DNA of 64,000 nt, taken from Enoplolaimus lenunculus (lineage: Eukaryota; Nematoda; Enoplea; Enoplida; Thoracostomopsidae). Under the pieces are notes generated by a model that ran no database searches, was not told the DNA's origin, and saw only the letters and a list, made by a program, of their open reading frames with translations. The DNA lies in the NCBI GenBank assembly GCA_030248215.1, contig JASANG010001042.1, positions 186,001 through 250,000 of the forward strand. Direction: 5' to 3'. A program made the position numbers and the translations under genes. Positions 55,201-64,000 of this stretch are shown piece by piece. How positions within the stretch are numbered: the first letter of the stretch is position 1; each line of letters starts with the position of its first letter.

Positions 55201-56568
55201 GACAAAAATACAGTCCTGGATCAAATTTAAAGTATTTCTCAAAAATTCCTCTTTCATCTCACAATGATACCATTCTATTACCGCACACATTTGAACTGAT
55301 TTGTCACTGCAATTTCATACATTTGCAAGCTGACGAAATCATAAATTGTTGTTCTATTTAAAATAAGCATAGTTCAAAATTAATCACAACGCAATCGTAA
55401 ACAAAACTTTTACTGAACATCATCAAATACATCTCCATAAAACAAATTCACACAACTCGAAGCTTCAAAAACTTATATCTACGTGTGAAACTGCCCATTA
55501 AGGGCCGTCCAGGTTTCTGGTGGCTCTATAAAAGAGTAGGTTTAGATTCTAGACTACATTTTTTGCTTAGGCTTAGGCTTAGACCTAGGCTTTATGACCA
55601 CATTTTTGCAACGCTTATAGGCTTAGGCTTAGGATTAGGAATACGCTTAATCTACTGTTACGCCCCTTAAAGTAACATAGGCCTGTCAAACAGGCTCAGG
55701 GTCGCAACAACAGGGAATCGGGGGGACGAGTCGACAGAGAACCCATTCGCCTTCGGCTCGCGTTAAATTTTTTCAACAGCACTAAACGAATTCGACGTAT
55801 GGAACATTTTCTTTGTCCCGCTACCCCTAAATTGTTTTTGCTCCCCCCTCTGCTAAGCAATTCCCTGCGGGGCAGACAGAGCTTTACTTTTCGGGCAACA
55901 ACAAGTTGTTTCTGGATTGCCGCCAACATGACAATAATACGATCCAGGGCACGAATTTTGTTGCCAATGACAATAAGCTGGCATACCATTGGCACCTAAT
56001 ATTGGGCCTCCTCTGCTGCAAGGGTTGACGTACCCTGAAAAATATAAAATAGAAATGTTTTAATTTCGATTCTGTGTTTCGAATTTTTGAATACGAAATT
56101 GACTTTTTGTTAAAATTATGGATATTAATAAAATAGTTTCAAGCAACGCAACGTAAATTGCGTCGATAGTTCACGGAAACAAAACACATCATTAAACTAA
56201 ACTAAGCTAACGATTTTCTAAAACGTGTTTAGTGAATCAAATTTTTTGACCTTATGTGGCTTAAACAAGATAAAAAGACACTGTGGCTTTCAGATAAATA
56301 ATAACATTGCAAAATTTTCAGCACCACGATAATATTCCAATAAAATAGACGAAATCAATACGCAAAGCTTACTCGGGACACACCCGCATGACGGAAAGTA
56401 TGCTTGTCGCTTGAATACTGCATGAAACGGATTTATTGAGCTTTCAGGATGAAATTGGCCACAAAATGCAAACAGAGGTAACGTAATAAACACACAAACG
56501 TGGGCAAATACGGACACTGAAGCACGAGATAAAAGGCGATGCCGCATCATTGCAGCAATGTAACACAT
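43002..56568 (-). CDS. Secreted multidomain protein: signal peptide plus seven WR1-Kunitz pairs
   Basis: Fifteen exons join to a frame of 840 codons including the stop: 56373-56568, 55888-56034, 54736-54906, 53998-54159, 52866-53033, 51834-51971, 50775-50951, 49737-49880, 48838-49005, 48073-48222, 46974-47150, 46263-46412, 45554-45718, 44967-45110 and 43002-43264. Exon 1 gives a signal peptide. Every later exon encodes exactly one domain: WR1 (lustrin-like, six Cys, ending CCP), then Kunitz, alternating seven times. All junctions are phase 1 with GT..AG, and no stop arises at any join. Kunitz domains are serine-protease inhibitor folds; WR1 domains are cysteine-rich modules frequent in nematode secreted proteins. 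Six Kunitz domains have Gly for Cys14 and a non-Cys at Cys38, so most are probably not classical trypsin inhibitors. The last keeps all six Cys. The product should be extracellular, perhaps matrix, cuticle or host-facing. Start and end exons are inferred; alternative 5' exons are possible. Confidence 0.9.
43785..43870 (-). repeat. Dispersed repeat, AACCGAATAACAGG family (inverted copy)
   Basis: TTTGGCCTCTCCAGAG..TCCCTGTTATTCGG and GACTGTTATTTATTTTTAACCCG are the reverse complement of the repeat at 9535. It lies in the last intron of the Kunitz gene. Confidence 0.6.
44967..45110 (-). CDS. Exon 14: WR1 domain 7
   Basis: 48 residues between TTTTAG and CCAA|GTAAGT, phase 1 on both sides. Cysteines: GYC..QTC..TFC..YIC..LCCPDP. 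It is more diverged than the other WR1 copies: it lacks the NPC start and the TTxCC ending (SLSLCC instead). Confidence 0.85.
45335..45450 (+). repeat. Dispersed repeat, AACCGAATAACAGG family (copy in intron)
   Basis: ATCACCCGTCCGTAAAAGAATAACAGG, then CCTTCTGGAGAGGCCAAATAAATCTC, then CCTCTTATTCGGGTCACTACAGTA. It sits in the intron between exons 13 and 14. Confidence 0.65.
45554..45718 (-). CDS. Exon 13: Kunitz domain 6 (four-Cys type)
   Basis: 55 residues between GTTTAG and CCAG|GTTGGT. It starts GNPCGLPRVDGNGNG and has RWYY, FTYRGM and GNANNF. Cys14 is Gly and Cys38 is Met. The remaining spacings (24, 20, 3) match BPTI. Confidence 0.92.
46263..46412 (-). CDS. Exon 12: WR1 domain 6
   Basis: 50 residues between ATTTTCAG and ACAG|GTACAA, phase 1 both sides. 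The domain reads RNPCQPPGEP.., VQC.., SSCPGNTFCHPGG and TTTVCCPST, with the six WR1 cysteines. Confidence 0.9.
46974..47150 (-). CDS. Exon 11: Kunitz domain 5 (four-Cys type with an extra cysteine pair)
   Basis: 59 residues between TCTTGTAG and CCAG|GTATGT. It contains RWYFN, FNYQGM and CRRVCPG. Three extra residues lie between the first and second retained Cys (27 instead of 24). It has two unusual cysteines: one three residues before the first Kunitz Cys (CDPC) and one in GNCNNF (BPTI position 42). Cys38 is Met. Confidence 0.9.
47264..47483 (-). mobile_element. TTAGGC-core MITE, family A (complete, 8-bp TSD) in a Kunitz-gene intron
   Basis: From AGCCAATGTAAAGAACAGG to CACTGATCTTTACATGGGCC. 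Flanks CAATAATA (47256-47263) and CAATAATT (47484-47491) form an 8-bp duplication with one mismatch. The core has two GCCTAA clusters. It lies between exons 10 and 11, about 110 bases upstream of the exon 11 acceptor. Confidence 0.9.
48073..48222 (-). CDS. Exon 10: WR1 domain 5
   Basis: 50 residues between TGTTTAG and GGAC|GTAAGT. The domain reads DNPCPAPSPLL.., VRC.., QSCPQSYWCHAG and TTMCCPG. Confidence 0.92.
48838..49005 (-). CDS. Exon 9: Kunitz domain 4 (four-Cys type)
   Basis: 56 residues between TATTTCAG and CCAG|GTAAAG. It has GNPCTMPQSDGEG, RFYY, FSYKGI, GNQNNF and CEAVCP. Cys14 is Gly, Cys38 is Ile. Confidence 0.92.
49180..49245. repeat. Remnant of the GC-rich hairpin family
   Basis: ATAGCGCCGTACGGCGGTTGGCGG is followed by AAAGTATAGTGCAACCATAA, the conserved end of the family at 5430 and 29709. 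Intronic. Confidence 0.45.
49405..49595 (+). mobile_element. Diverged family B MITE whose core has become GGCCTT-type repeats
   Basis: The right end GGTTACGCCCCTTAAAGTAACATTGGCC is intact. The left side (CTTCACTTTTAGGGGTGTGGTGGTTTTGTGG) can be aligned to the family B left end with many changes, mostly to T or G. Between them the core is not TTAGGC but CTTGGCCTTGGCCTTGGCC with GGCCTAGGCC, after a run of 13 T. It is intronic. Confidence 0.55.
49737..49880 (-). CDS. Exon 8: WR1 domain 4
   Basis: 48 residues between CGTTTTAG and TCAA|GTAAGC. The domain reads INVCPQGSQPLL.., QYC.., SRCPSNYWCHVG and TTMCCVS. The usual final Pro after CC is Val. Confidence 0.9.
49921..50022. repeat. (AAT)n-type microsatellite
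   Basis: About 100 bases of AAT/AATA units with single interruptions, in the intron upstream of exon 8. Confidence 0.9.
50775..50951 (-). CDS. Exon 7: Kunitz domain 3 (four-Cys type)
   Basis: 59 residues between TTTTTTTAG and CCAA|GTAAGT. It contains DDQICQLPVDAGVGG, RWFY, FQYRGL, GNQNSF and CANKCP. Cys14 is Gly, Cys38 is Leu. The upstream frame could be read as a second signal peptide (LRTFLIILIPVFLA), but it crosses the strong acceptor and is intronic in this model. Confidence 0.9.
50993..51230. mobile_element. GAGTGTGCAAC-family MITE (intronic copy)
   Basis: ATCAAGAGTGGATAATGC at the left, GTGCACACAAGAATGTGCC and CACGCGTTGCGTTTTTG inside, and CAAGTTGCACACTTTTG at the right. It lies in the intron between exons 6 and 7, its edge only about 40 bases from the exon 7 acceptor. 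Confidence 0.6.
51528..51717 (+). repeat. 38-bp minisatellite, five units, in an intron
   Basis: Five exact 38-bp periods of TAACCAATCAATGAACAGTA..AACAAATTAATTAG.. with few changes. It lies in the intron between exons 6 and 7. It is not coding and 38 is not a multiple of three. Confidence 0.95.
51834..51971 (-). CDS. Exon 6: WR1 domain 3
   Basis: 46 residues between AATTTCAG and AATG|GTAAGG. The domain reads VNPCVYPVT.., QTC.., GSCTSGTWCHIG and TTVCCPN. It is the shortest WR1 copy. Confidence 0.92.
52866..53033 (-). CDS. Exon 5: Kunitz domain 2 (four-Cys type)
   Basis: 56 residues between CTTTGCAG and CCAG|GTTGGT. It reads GQQCSAALAEGVG.., RYWFN, FTYRGE, GNQNNH and CANSCP. Cys14 is Gly, Cys38 is Glu, and the near-invariant Phe45 is His (NNH instead of NNF). 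Confidence 0.92.
53499..53710 (+). mobile_element. TTAGGC-core MITE, family A (complete, 8-bp TSD), intronic
   Basis: From GGCCCATGTAAAGATCAGTG to CTTGTTCTTTACACTGGCT. Flanks AAAATTTC (53491-53498) and AGAATTTC (53711-53718) form an 8-bp duplication with one mismatch. It lies in the intron between exons 4 and 5. Confidence 0.9.
53998..54159 (-). CDS. Exon 4: WR1 domain 2
   Basis: 54 residues between TCGCTTCAG and GGAA|GTAACT. The domain reads KNPCPFGNP.., LLC.., TSCPARFWCHVG and TTVCCPG. It is the longest WR1 copy. A frame continues past the donor, but the phase-1 GTAACT donor fits the pattern of all other exons. Confidence 0.88.
54540..54690. repeat. Degenerate TTAGGC-like stretch
   Basis: Decayed units (GGCTTTAGACGCAGGC, AGTTTAGGCTTAATC, GATTTAGGC) in the intron just downstream of exon 3. 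No ends recognisable. Confidence 0.35.
54736..54906 (-). CDS. Exon 3: Kunitz domain 1 (four-Cys type)
   Basis: 57 residues between ATTTTAG and CGAG|GTAGTT. It contains SQNPCQQPIQMGRG, RFYFD, FIYLGL, GNQNNF and CKSTC. Cys14 is Gly, Cys38 is Leu. Confidence 0.92.
55075..55175. repeat. Degenerate TTAGGC-like stretch
   Basis: GGCTTAGGCCTAGGCATAGG and AACTTAGGTTTAGGC in the intron between exons 2 and 3, without MITE ends. Confidence 0.35.
55493..55683 (+). mobile_element. TTAGGC-core MITE, family B (complete, 8-bp TSD), intronic
   Basis: From TGCCCATTAAGGGCCGTCC (left end has lost the GTTACTT segment) to CCCCTTAAAGTAACATAGGCC. The flanks TGTGAAAC and TGTCAAAC form an 8-bp duplication with one mismatch. 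Two TTAGGC clusters flank CATTTTTGCAACG. It lies between exons 2 and 3. Confidence 0.88.
55888..56034 (-). CDS. Exon 2: WR1 domain 1
   Basis: 49 residues between TTTTTCAG and AAAA|GTAAAG. The domain reads VNPCSRGGPIL.., AYC.., NSCPGSYYCHVG and ETTCCCP. It has one more Cys than the other WR1 copies (TTCCCP instead of TTxCCP). Confidence 0.92.
56373..56568 (-). CDS. Exon 1: signal peptide of the WR1-Kunitz protein
   Basis: Three possible ATG codons (56568, 56550, 56547) precede a basic stretch (MRHRLLSR) and a hydrophobic core (VCVFITLPLFAFC), a convincing signal peptide. The pre-domain ends YFPSCGCVP at donor CCGA|GTAAGC, phase 1 like every later exon. The later ATG pair gives the shorter n-region and is the likelier start. 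No promoter element was recognised upstream. Confidence 0.8.
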
Positions 56569-56579
56569 AGAGAGTATTC

Positions 56580-59500
56580 TGATAAAAAGAATATTGCACG
56601 TATCAGATAAATCTATAGGATAAAACCCTAAAAAACATAAACGTAGTAATGATATTCCCTCCTGGTATTTAAATCTTGTAAATCTGGTGAATCTAAATAA
56701 TTATTAATTTCTAGAAGTGTAATACGAGATTTAGATACGACGGCAATATAATAAAAGAGTCTTTTTGGCTATTGCGACTGGCGGTCGCTGTTCGCTATTA
56801 GCCAGTAGCCCGCTGTTAGTGACTTCCTCTGCTCATACCGCATATTAAATATTATATATTTAAAACTTTAAATTTTTTAGGTAATAACTTTGGAAGTCCT
56901 GCAGTCCATGACAAGCATTTGAAAAATTTGATCATGATACTCGCAAATATAGCGTCCAAACCAAGTTGCATGGCCAAAATATTTTGTCTTATGGCTCTGA
57001 CCGGAAGCTATCAAAATCCGTTGCCGCCATATTTGGCTACAGATGCGACCACGTACCAGTTACCGACATACGCAGTATCCGTTCATATACTGTCAAAGCT
57101 TATAAATACCTCAAAATTGCATCAAACTCCATTAAATGTGACTAAAAACAGCTTAAAATCGCTTTTTACTGTGTTTCTTTATTAAATTTTCACGTCTTTC
57201 AAAATATATCATTTCTTGTATTAAAAATTGATACACAATTTATACTCGTTTACTTTTAAAATTTTTTTTTTGCTTAAAATAAAATAGTTTTGATTTTCAC
57301 TAAAACCCAACAAAACAGTGTGGAGGTTGGCAGTGAGGCTTAGCGATCACCGACAACAATGAAGCTTTTAGCATCGGCACAACAAAAAGAGAGTAAAAAT
57401 TACGCATACGAATTTTGAATAAAAAGTTAAGAATTTCTAAATTATACAATTTTTTATACTACGCGGTTGAGTGCAATAAAATATTGGACAACGTTTAGCA
57501 ATAACAAAAGTGTTGCGATATAAAAATTAAGTTTAAAAATAGTACTTTTGAGCCATAAATGTATGCACAGGTACCGTTCTTTGCATTTCTTGAACCATCT
57601 GATTGCGAAGATCAGTCTAAAAAGAGCCCGGGATTGTAGGTCAAAATCAATTTTACAATTTCACTTAACCCAAAAGTAAAATTAATTGAGCAGTTTAAAC
57701 AACAAAAAATGCTTCTGGTTTCTAGCTCGCTTCGCGCGGGACATTTTTTCAACTGATTCTATAAATCTGGCGATTCGAACCAGTCAGTATAGCTATATAT
57801 GGTACAAAACGAACCTATTTTTCATAGGCACAAACGTTTGCATTCACCGGCATTCTTACGACTATGTTAGGCACTTGAGGATAGCATAGGAAAAGGCCCT
57901 GGACCTGCGACTTTATTGAAGATCAATTCTATACATTTTTGCAAATTTAAGTCACAATTGTCTTGCGCTACTTAAGAATGTCAAATGCAACGATTTATCC
58001 AAGAACCAATTTTTAAAATTTTAGTAGAATTGAAAGGAATAGGATACCTGCTGCAATACAGAAATATCTACGATAACTTGTCAAAATTGTTGCTATAAAA
58101 TACCCAAACGAAATTTTAAGTGAAAATAATACCGAGAATTTGCCTTCGCAGGCCATCGTATTTGTCACCGACAGGCTAAATAAACAATCTATTGAGAAGT
58201 CCATCTAAACTGGCCAAACTTTTTATGGTTTACTGAGACCCCTGTTACCCTTTACCGAGGCCCTGTTCACGATATAAAACAGTTTATTGCTTAAAATTTA
58301 GTTAAAAATATTTCTTGTACTGATTGAAAGCTGATGCTTTGAAAGCGTCAGAAGGCATTAAATTAACCATAATTTGGTTCAATTTCCACGAGTGTTTGTA
58401 CACATTCGTGGCGTAAATCGAAGCGAGGCCCCGGCCTTATAAGAGCGCAAGGTCCCATAAGGAAGGTTTGTTGCTAACATCGGCTGTAATTGAAACAAAT
58501 CCCGATGTCGACAGAAATAATTCATATTCCAATTTGTTCTCTAGAATACGCTTTAGTTTCAAATGATTTTTTCAAACAATTCGGTTTACTATTTAGCACA
58601 TACCATTGTGTAAAAATAACGATATATATTACTGTTTCAAACACTATTGCTTCAAAAAATATAACAAAATCAAAAGTTCTCTTTCTAAAAAAGTCACTTT
58701 TTAATTAATAGATGGATTTTTTGCGATCAATTGTTTTTCGAGGACATTTTTATTCAAAATTTCAATTCAAAAAATTTAAATTTAAAAACAGTCTTCACCT
58801 CCTCGTACGGAGTGCTTCCATAAACTAGCGGTACCCAATAGTAGTTTTTCTAGACCGTGTGTCGCTAAAATGATTTAGACTAAAGGTCTGAAACTATACT
58901 ATACAAAACCATCAAAAATTCAAGTGTTCCGAAGTATATTTGTTATACACAATCTATACGGACTATACCAATTGTTAAATTTTAAAAAAATTATAACACA
59001 AAAACTTCAGTGCTTTTTTGAATTATGTGCCAAACTATGCGGTTCTTTTTGTTTTTCTGCATGCAATATATATAATTTGATGTAACGATAAGTATAGCGT
59101 AAACAGTATAAAATAGGTATGAGGAAAATCAGGGTAATGCCGGAATAGTTGTCTTTATGACGAATCAATTTCCAAGGTCAGAAAGGTTTTCGGAGGGTGA
59201 ACATATGTAGGCAAATGATTATGAACGATTTATAATTTTTGACTATTTTAAAGCCGTCCGGCTTAATATTTTTACTTGTAGCACCGTCCGCCGGCGACAC
59301 ACAAGTAAAAACCACCTAAACTCTTTAAAATTGCATGACTGATTAAGCTGCTGAATTAGTTTTTAATAAAATTTATTCAAAGTCGAGTCAATTTCGACTT
59401 TTGTAAAAATTCAGCATAATTTGCTATAACGCAGATGATTTTAAGTAACTTCTGTGACAATCCGTAGGGCGCTGATTTGAGTTGCAATTTTACAAACATG

Positions 59501-61540
59501 ACTATTGTATGAAAACGCCGGACCACTTAAATTGCCAAATCAAGTAAATCACTGAAATTACATTGTAGCAAAATAAGACAATTTTGACGTCGTCAATTGA
59601 AGTTCAAAAATACACACAGCGTACGCACGTTATTGTGGACGGCGCATAACAAGATAATTTTGACATGGTTTAAGCACACGCCAGTAGCCAGTTCACCTTA
59701 CTAGGGGGTGACAATATTTTTTGGAGGGGCAAACGAAGATTTTCGATGACTTACAATCGAGGTTAAAAATTTTCAATGGTGCCAAAATTTTTCCACAGTG
59801 CTGAGCCCTTTTTCCCCGCCACTCACTACGCGGCCGGTTACGCAAGTTTTATGAAAGATACAGTAATTTAAACAAGTATTTTTGGAAAAGTCTCTATTTG
59901 CTAACAAGCAACCTCTTGGCTAATAGCAGAATTCGATTGAGTTAAGATTAATATTGTTTAAAAAAATTTGCCTCAAAATTCCGTAGTTATTTGATCAAGC
60001 GATATACTTTGCGCAAAATCGTGACCAAATTTGCAAAAATATTACATTATTGTTTAAAATTACAGCAGAAATGATGCTAAATTAAATAGAAAAAAATCGT
60101 TGCTGCTCAGTAATAATCGCTCTAATTAAATGCTCGGCCTCTAAGAGTTTAAAGCTAAAGTTGTACGTTAAAACATTTAAGATTTTTTCAAATTGTCATA
60201 AATTTTTGTGAGCGTAGTGTTGAAATATCCGGCTGAAAAAAATACGCAAATTCCTATGAACAATAGTCAAGGTAAAGTTCCACATAAGCAAGAATCTAAC
60301 GTTCAGCCGAAGGCAAAACAAGCCGGAGGTGGGAAAAATTACCGGTATCGAAGCCAGGATCGGGTTCAAGCAAAGTGGATGGCATACAATTGCTCAACGG
60401 GCCTTTCTGAGTAAAATTTCAACAAATTAAACCTCGAAAATTGTATAAAATACGAAAACAAAAACGCCGAACGACGCAACTGTTTAAAGATACGAAAAAA
60501 TTCACTGGCGAAATTTCCGGAGCTTTTGCCAAAAATTCTTCTGGAACCAGAGCCAGGCCTGCTAGTTTCCAAGTTCCTTAAAAATAGTCTACAAGTTTTC
60601 TAGCAAGCAGACTCCTGTAATTAACATCGATACTTAGTCAACGCAGTCATTGCAACCGCATCTAAAAACCAAAAAATCTTCGTAATTTCAGTAATACTCC
60701 AATAGCAAGTAAAATAGCACTCATCAAGCTGTATTGTGTATCTAACATTTCAAACAGCAAAATTCAATTTCGACTACAATCCGTAATACATTAGCACTCA
60801 TACGAACACTTCTAAGTTTCTATAAGCTAAGTAAGTCAAAATCCAGTTTCAGATCAACGTAAACATGCTTGCGCGTAATCTCTCCGCGAAAAATAATTCT
60901 CAACCACCCTACACGACAACTTTCTCGCCATCCTGTCCCCTATGCAGAAAATTTCACTAAATCAATCATCCGTAAGAATTCCACCAGAGGTTGCGCAGGG
61001 GATCCCGATACGGAACGATGAGAACGTAGCATTCCACAACAGCGTTCAATGAAAGCATTACCTTAATGAACCATATTTACCGGTTTGCCAATTCGGTCTC
61101 AAGAACCAATCATTTAGGCGTTTTTTTCTGTGCCGCCTCCACCAATTTAAATGCCCCGGTACGCTGTTCCTGATGCTCTGTGAAAATATAGTATATATTT
61201 CCAAAACAAGAAATCTAAAGACGAAAAAATTTCCAGCTTACACAAATAATTTTGTGAGTAAAATTGACAGTGTATTTGGGAACTATAAAGCTTTCAGTTA
61301 AAATACCGCTGTATTTATTTAAAATTTTATATACAGTTTTCGCTAATATTTCAAAGATTTTTATAGCTTTATGGACACGGGCGCACAGAAACGCAACGTA
61401 ACAACGGTGACACTCGGTGTCATCATCGAAAACTTAAACGTTGGTTGATGCTCTACATTTTTACACCTTGCTTTCTAGTCGCACTGAACTTTGAAATGAA
61501 CTTTTTCAGAAAATCTTTCCATCGATTCTATAGAATTGTG
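56580..61540. other. Upstream flank and intergenic DNA, no gene seen
   Basis: AT-rich DNA. A few weakly coding-looking frames (56919-57185 and 60208-60414, plus strand) have no motif, signal or splice support I could rely on. At 59265-59295 the CCGTCCGGC/CACCGTCCGCCGG words recall the GC-rich hairpin family. Confidence 0.4.
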
Positions 61541-61825
61541 GGTCAATGTAAACAACAGGGCCGGAACAGTAGTATAAGCATATTACTAAGCCAAACCCTA
61601 CGCCTAAAAGCCTAAGTGTACGCAGGGCCGGAACAGTAGTATAAGCATATTACTAAGCCAATCCCTATGCCTAAGCCTAAGTGTACGCGCAAGAATGAAC
61701 ATATTCCTAAGCCTATTAAGCCTAAGCCTAAGCCAAAGCCAGGCAAAAAACCATAGTCTAAAACTTAAGCATACTCTATTGTAGTCCCACAGAAAAACGT
61801 TCAGCCCCTGATCTTTACATGGACC
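61541..61825 (-). mobile_element. TTAGGC-core MITE, family A (complete, 8-bp TSD, internal duplication)
   Basis: From GGTCAATGTAAACAACAGGG to CCCTGATCTTTACATGGACC. The flanks GAATTGTG (61533-61540) and GAATTGCG (61826-61833) form an 8-bp duplication with one mismatch. The left segment CAGGGCCGGAACAGTAGTATAAG..GTGTACGC is present twice in tandem, making this the longest copy. Confidence 0.9.
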
Positions 61826-61833
61826 GAATTGCG

Positions 61834-63840
61834 CTATGATTCAGTGAGTGGCGTATACGAGAGGCACAAAGGGGAAATACACAACCGAAAATGCTTCACT
61901 TTATATGAATGATAAAAAAATCGACACTGATGAAGTAGTAAGTTATGGGCTGTAGAATCAACTTGCTATGTGGCATCTTTACAAGCGGGTCAAAATATTC
62001 GTCTCGCTCTTTTCGTTTTCTACCAAACGCATTTTTTAATGCTTACACCATCCAAAAATGAAATCCAGTCAATGCTTCACTTATTTGGCTAACAGTTCCG
62101 TCTAAACAAATGTGACCATACGAAATAACGCTATATAAAAGCCATGGCAGCGACTCCGGTTAGAGTGCGAGGGAGGTCGGAACGATTTGATGCTCGGAAA
62201 CTATACTAAAAATTCTTTGAGAAATAGAAATGCAGGGGCGGTTGGTTTTGAACGGGGGCACTTGAAGTTCAGCGCAACACACTTGTTATAAACAGCTTTA
62301 GCTACTCGGATACTTGAGCAAAACATATGCGTTTACAAATATATCAAGTGTTCCAAAATAATGCGAGGAGTTGCAGTGCAGAAACGGTGTTGAAGTCACA
62401 GCTAATATAAATATAGGTAGTCACACGCAATGTCAAATCGGTGTTAAACGCTTTCCGATATTGCAGATCGCAGGGGCTACAAATACAGTTCCGACACAAA
62501 ATCGCGCCGTTCAGCTTTAGAAGAATTTATGCCAGAGCATCCGGTGATTTCGGTATTGGAAATTTTTGGCATTTTTTTCATGAATACCCTTCAACGAATT
62601 TATTTTCAACTCTGGAGAAATTTTGAAAACTTTAATTTCACAGCATTCTAAAAAAACAAGCTTGAAAACAAAGTTTTGGCGACACTTTCCAGATGATATA
62701 AAAATTAAGTAGGAGCAGCTCAGGAACGGCCGATGCGTTTTATTGTAGGCGTCCATATAGTAATTTCAAACCAGTTTCTCGTCTAAGCCTAATAGCTCAA
62801 CTCAAAAACGAATAAAAATATATTTCACGTACAAATAATGACACACAAGACGCGCTGGAATTAACACGGAATTATTGCACACATTTTAGTTTTACCAATC
62901 GCTACGTTCGTTCGCAAACAACTTTTGCTTTAAATCTTCCCGAAATGAAATCGTGGCAACGTCGCCGCTGGTCGACAATAAACTTTTATACCAAACGTGC
63001 TTTATATGTCGTAAAATACGGCCGCAATATCAATTTGCTTGAGGGTCAGGGTACTTCCTTTAGAGCAACAAGTTAAAACAAGTGCTTAAGAAACGAAAAT
63101 TGAGGCTCGGAAACTCAAAAAACACAAAATCGAGTTTCGGATATCCGAAATAGAAAATTTCATTTCGGATATCCGCATAAATACCGACAAGAACTGCCCA
63201 ATATCCGGATATGAAAAAATATCCGATGCCATCACGAAATTCATGCCAGGCCGCGAGCGCTAACACGATCATATCATAGAAGCCATATAATAATCTAGAG
63301 GGAACCTATTTGTTTAACTACGAACCAGAATTTTCAGTTTACGTTGTAGGCATGGCCGCCGCTTAGTGACTCAAGTCCCACCCAACCAGGCAAACGAGGC
63401 CCGTGTGACCAAATAAACATATTTAGGTCAAAGCTTCGAGAACAGAAATTTCCTTATTTAGACGGCTCATGCTTTAATTTTTCTCAGTATAGAGCATACT
63501 ATGAACAAATATAAAAAAATTTCAAAGCGGCTGCCCGTTATCTTGCATTCCAGAAATTCGGGGGAGGTGATATATCCCACATATCTTTCCCTCTGAATGA
63601 ATACTCCCCTGACCGTAGCTAGGTAATTTATTGTTAACAGTTGCGTAACTCAAAAATCCATATTACATGTGGTGAAAAAACGAAACCCACAACACATAAA
63701 CGAGCTATATCGATTTTAGCAAGATCGGTGTTTCCAAAAAGTACAAGGGTTCAGCTATATTCGCCAGCGCATCATGTCAAAAATACATTTAAGAAACGCA
63801 CCGTTGGCGAGTAATGTCCCCGACAGCGCGGTGATGCACA
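61834..63840. other. Intergenic, no gene seen
   Basis: No credible exon. Near 63110-63225 the words CGGATATCCG and ATCCGGATAT recur in a palindromic AT-rich patch (TTTCGGATATCCGCA, CAATATCCGGATATG), perhaps part of an inverted-repeat element. Confidence 0.4.
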
Positions 63841-64000
63841 TTACAGTATAGCACAACCCTAAGCTTTGCCGCTATAGTTTTGACTATTTTATAGCTGTCC
63901 AGCGTCATCCAGCGCTGTCCGCCACCGTACGGTAGCGCAAATGATTTGCCGCATGATACCGCGTAACAATTTGCAAAGTAAAATTTTTGGATTTGCGGCA
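63841..64000. mobile_element. GC-rich hairpin MITE (cut by the window end)
   Basis: ACAGTATAGCACAACCCTAAG matches the family end at 5750 and 29870. CTGTCCGCCACCGTACGGTA continues into the hairpin. The other end would lie beyond 64000. Confidence 0.6.

Overview
The window looks like nuclear DNA of a nematode. It is AT-rich and intron-rich, with spliced genes using GT..AG introns and TTTCAG/TTTTAG acceptors. It carries many short arrays of TTAGGC, the canonical nematode telomere unit, and encodes a secreted protein built from WR1 (worm-type cysteine-rich, lustrin-like) and Kunitz domains. A non-model or parasitic lineage is plausible, but the species is not identifiable from sequence alone.

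Left part (1-8000): the last exon of one RNase H1 gene (444-649), whose 5' part lies outside the window, is followed on the same strand by a second RNase H1 with the whole catalytic domain in two exons (6358-6679, 7736-7914). Between them lie a tRNA-like sequence (2343-2415) and a GC-rich 21-bp minisatellite. Middle part (8000-43000): mostly repeats, with a few candidate genes on the minus strand. These are an intronless secreted protein rich in dibasic sites (10012-10518), a small glutaredoxin-like protein with an N-myristoylation motif and no active-site CxxC (25416-25943), and a long disordered exon ending in a cysteine block (30750-32000).

Right part (43002-56568, minus strand): one large gene, assembled here from 15 exons. 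Exon 1 encodes a signal peptide. The other 14 each encode one domain, strictly alternating WR1 and Kunitz seven times, and every junction is phase 1. The predicted protein is about 839 residues. Six of the seven Kunitz domains lack the Cys14-Cys38 disulfide; the last is canonical. The last 7.4 kb shows no convincing gene.

Mobile DNA: the commonest repeats are two related non-autonomous DNA-transposon families of about 160-290 bp. They have ends beginning GGCC, 8-bp target duplications visible at most full copies, and a core of TTAGGC units. They therefore spread telomere-like sequence through the chromosome, including into introns of the Kunitz gene. Other short inverted-repeat families are TA-flanked palindromes, a hAT-like element with 8-bp duplication, a GAGTGTGCAAC-ended family, and a GC-rich hairpin family. 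I saw no retrovirus-like, LTR or Polinton element and no CRISPR array.
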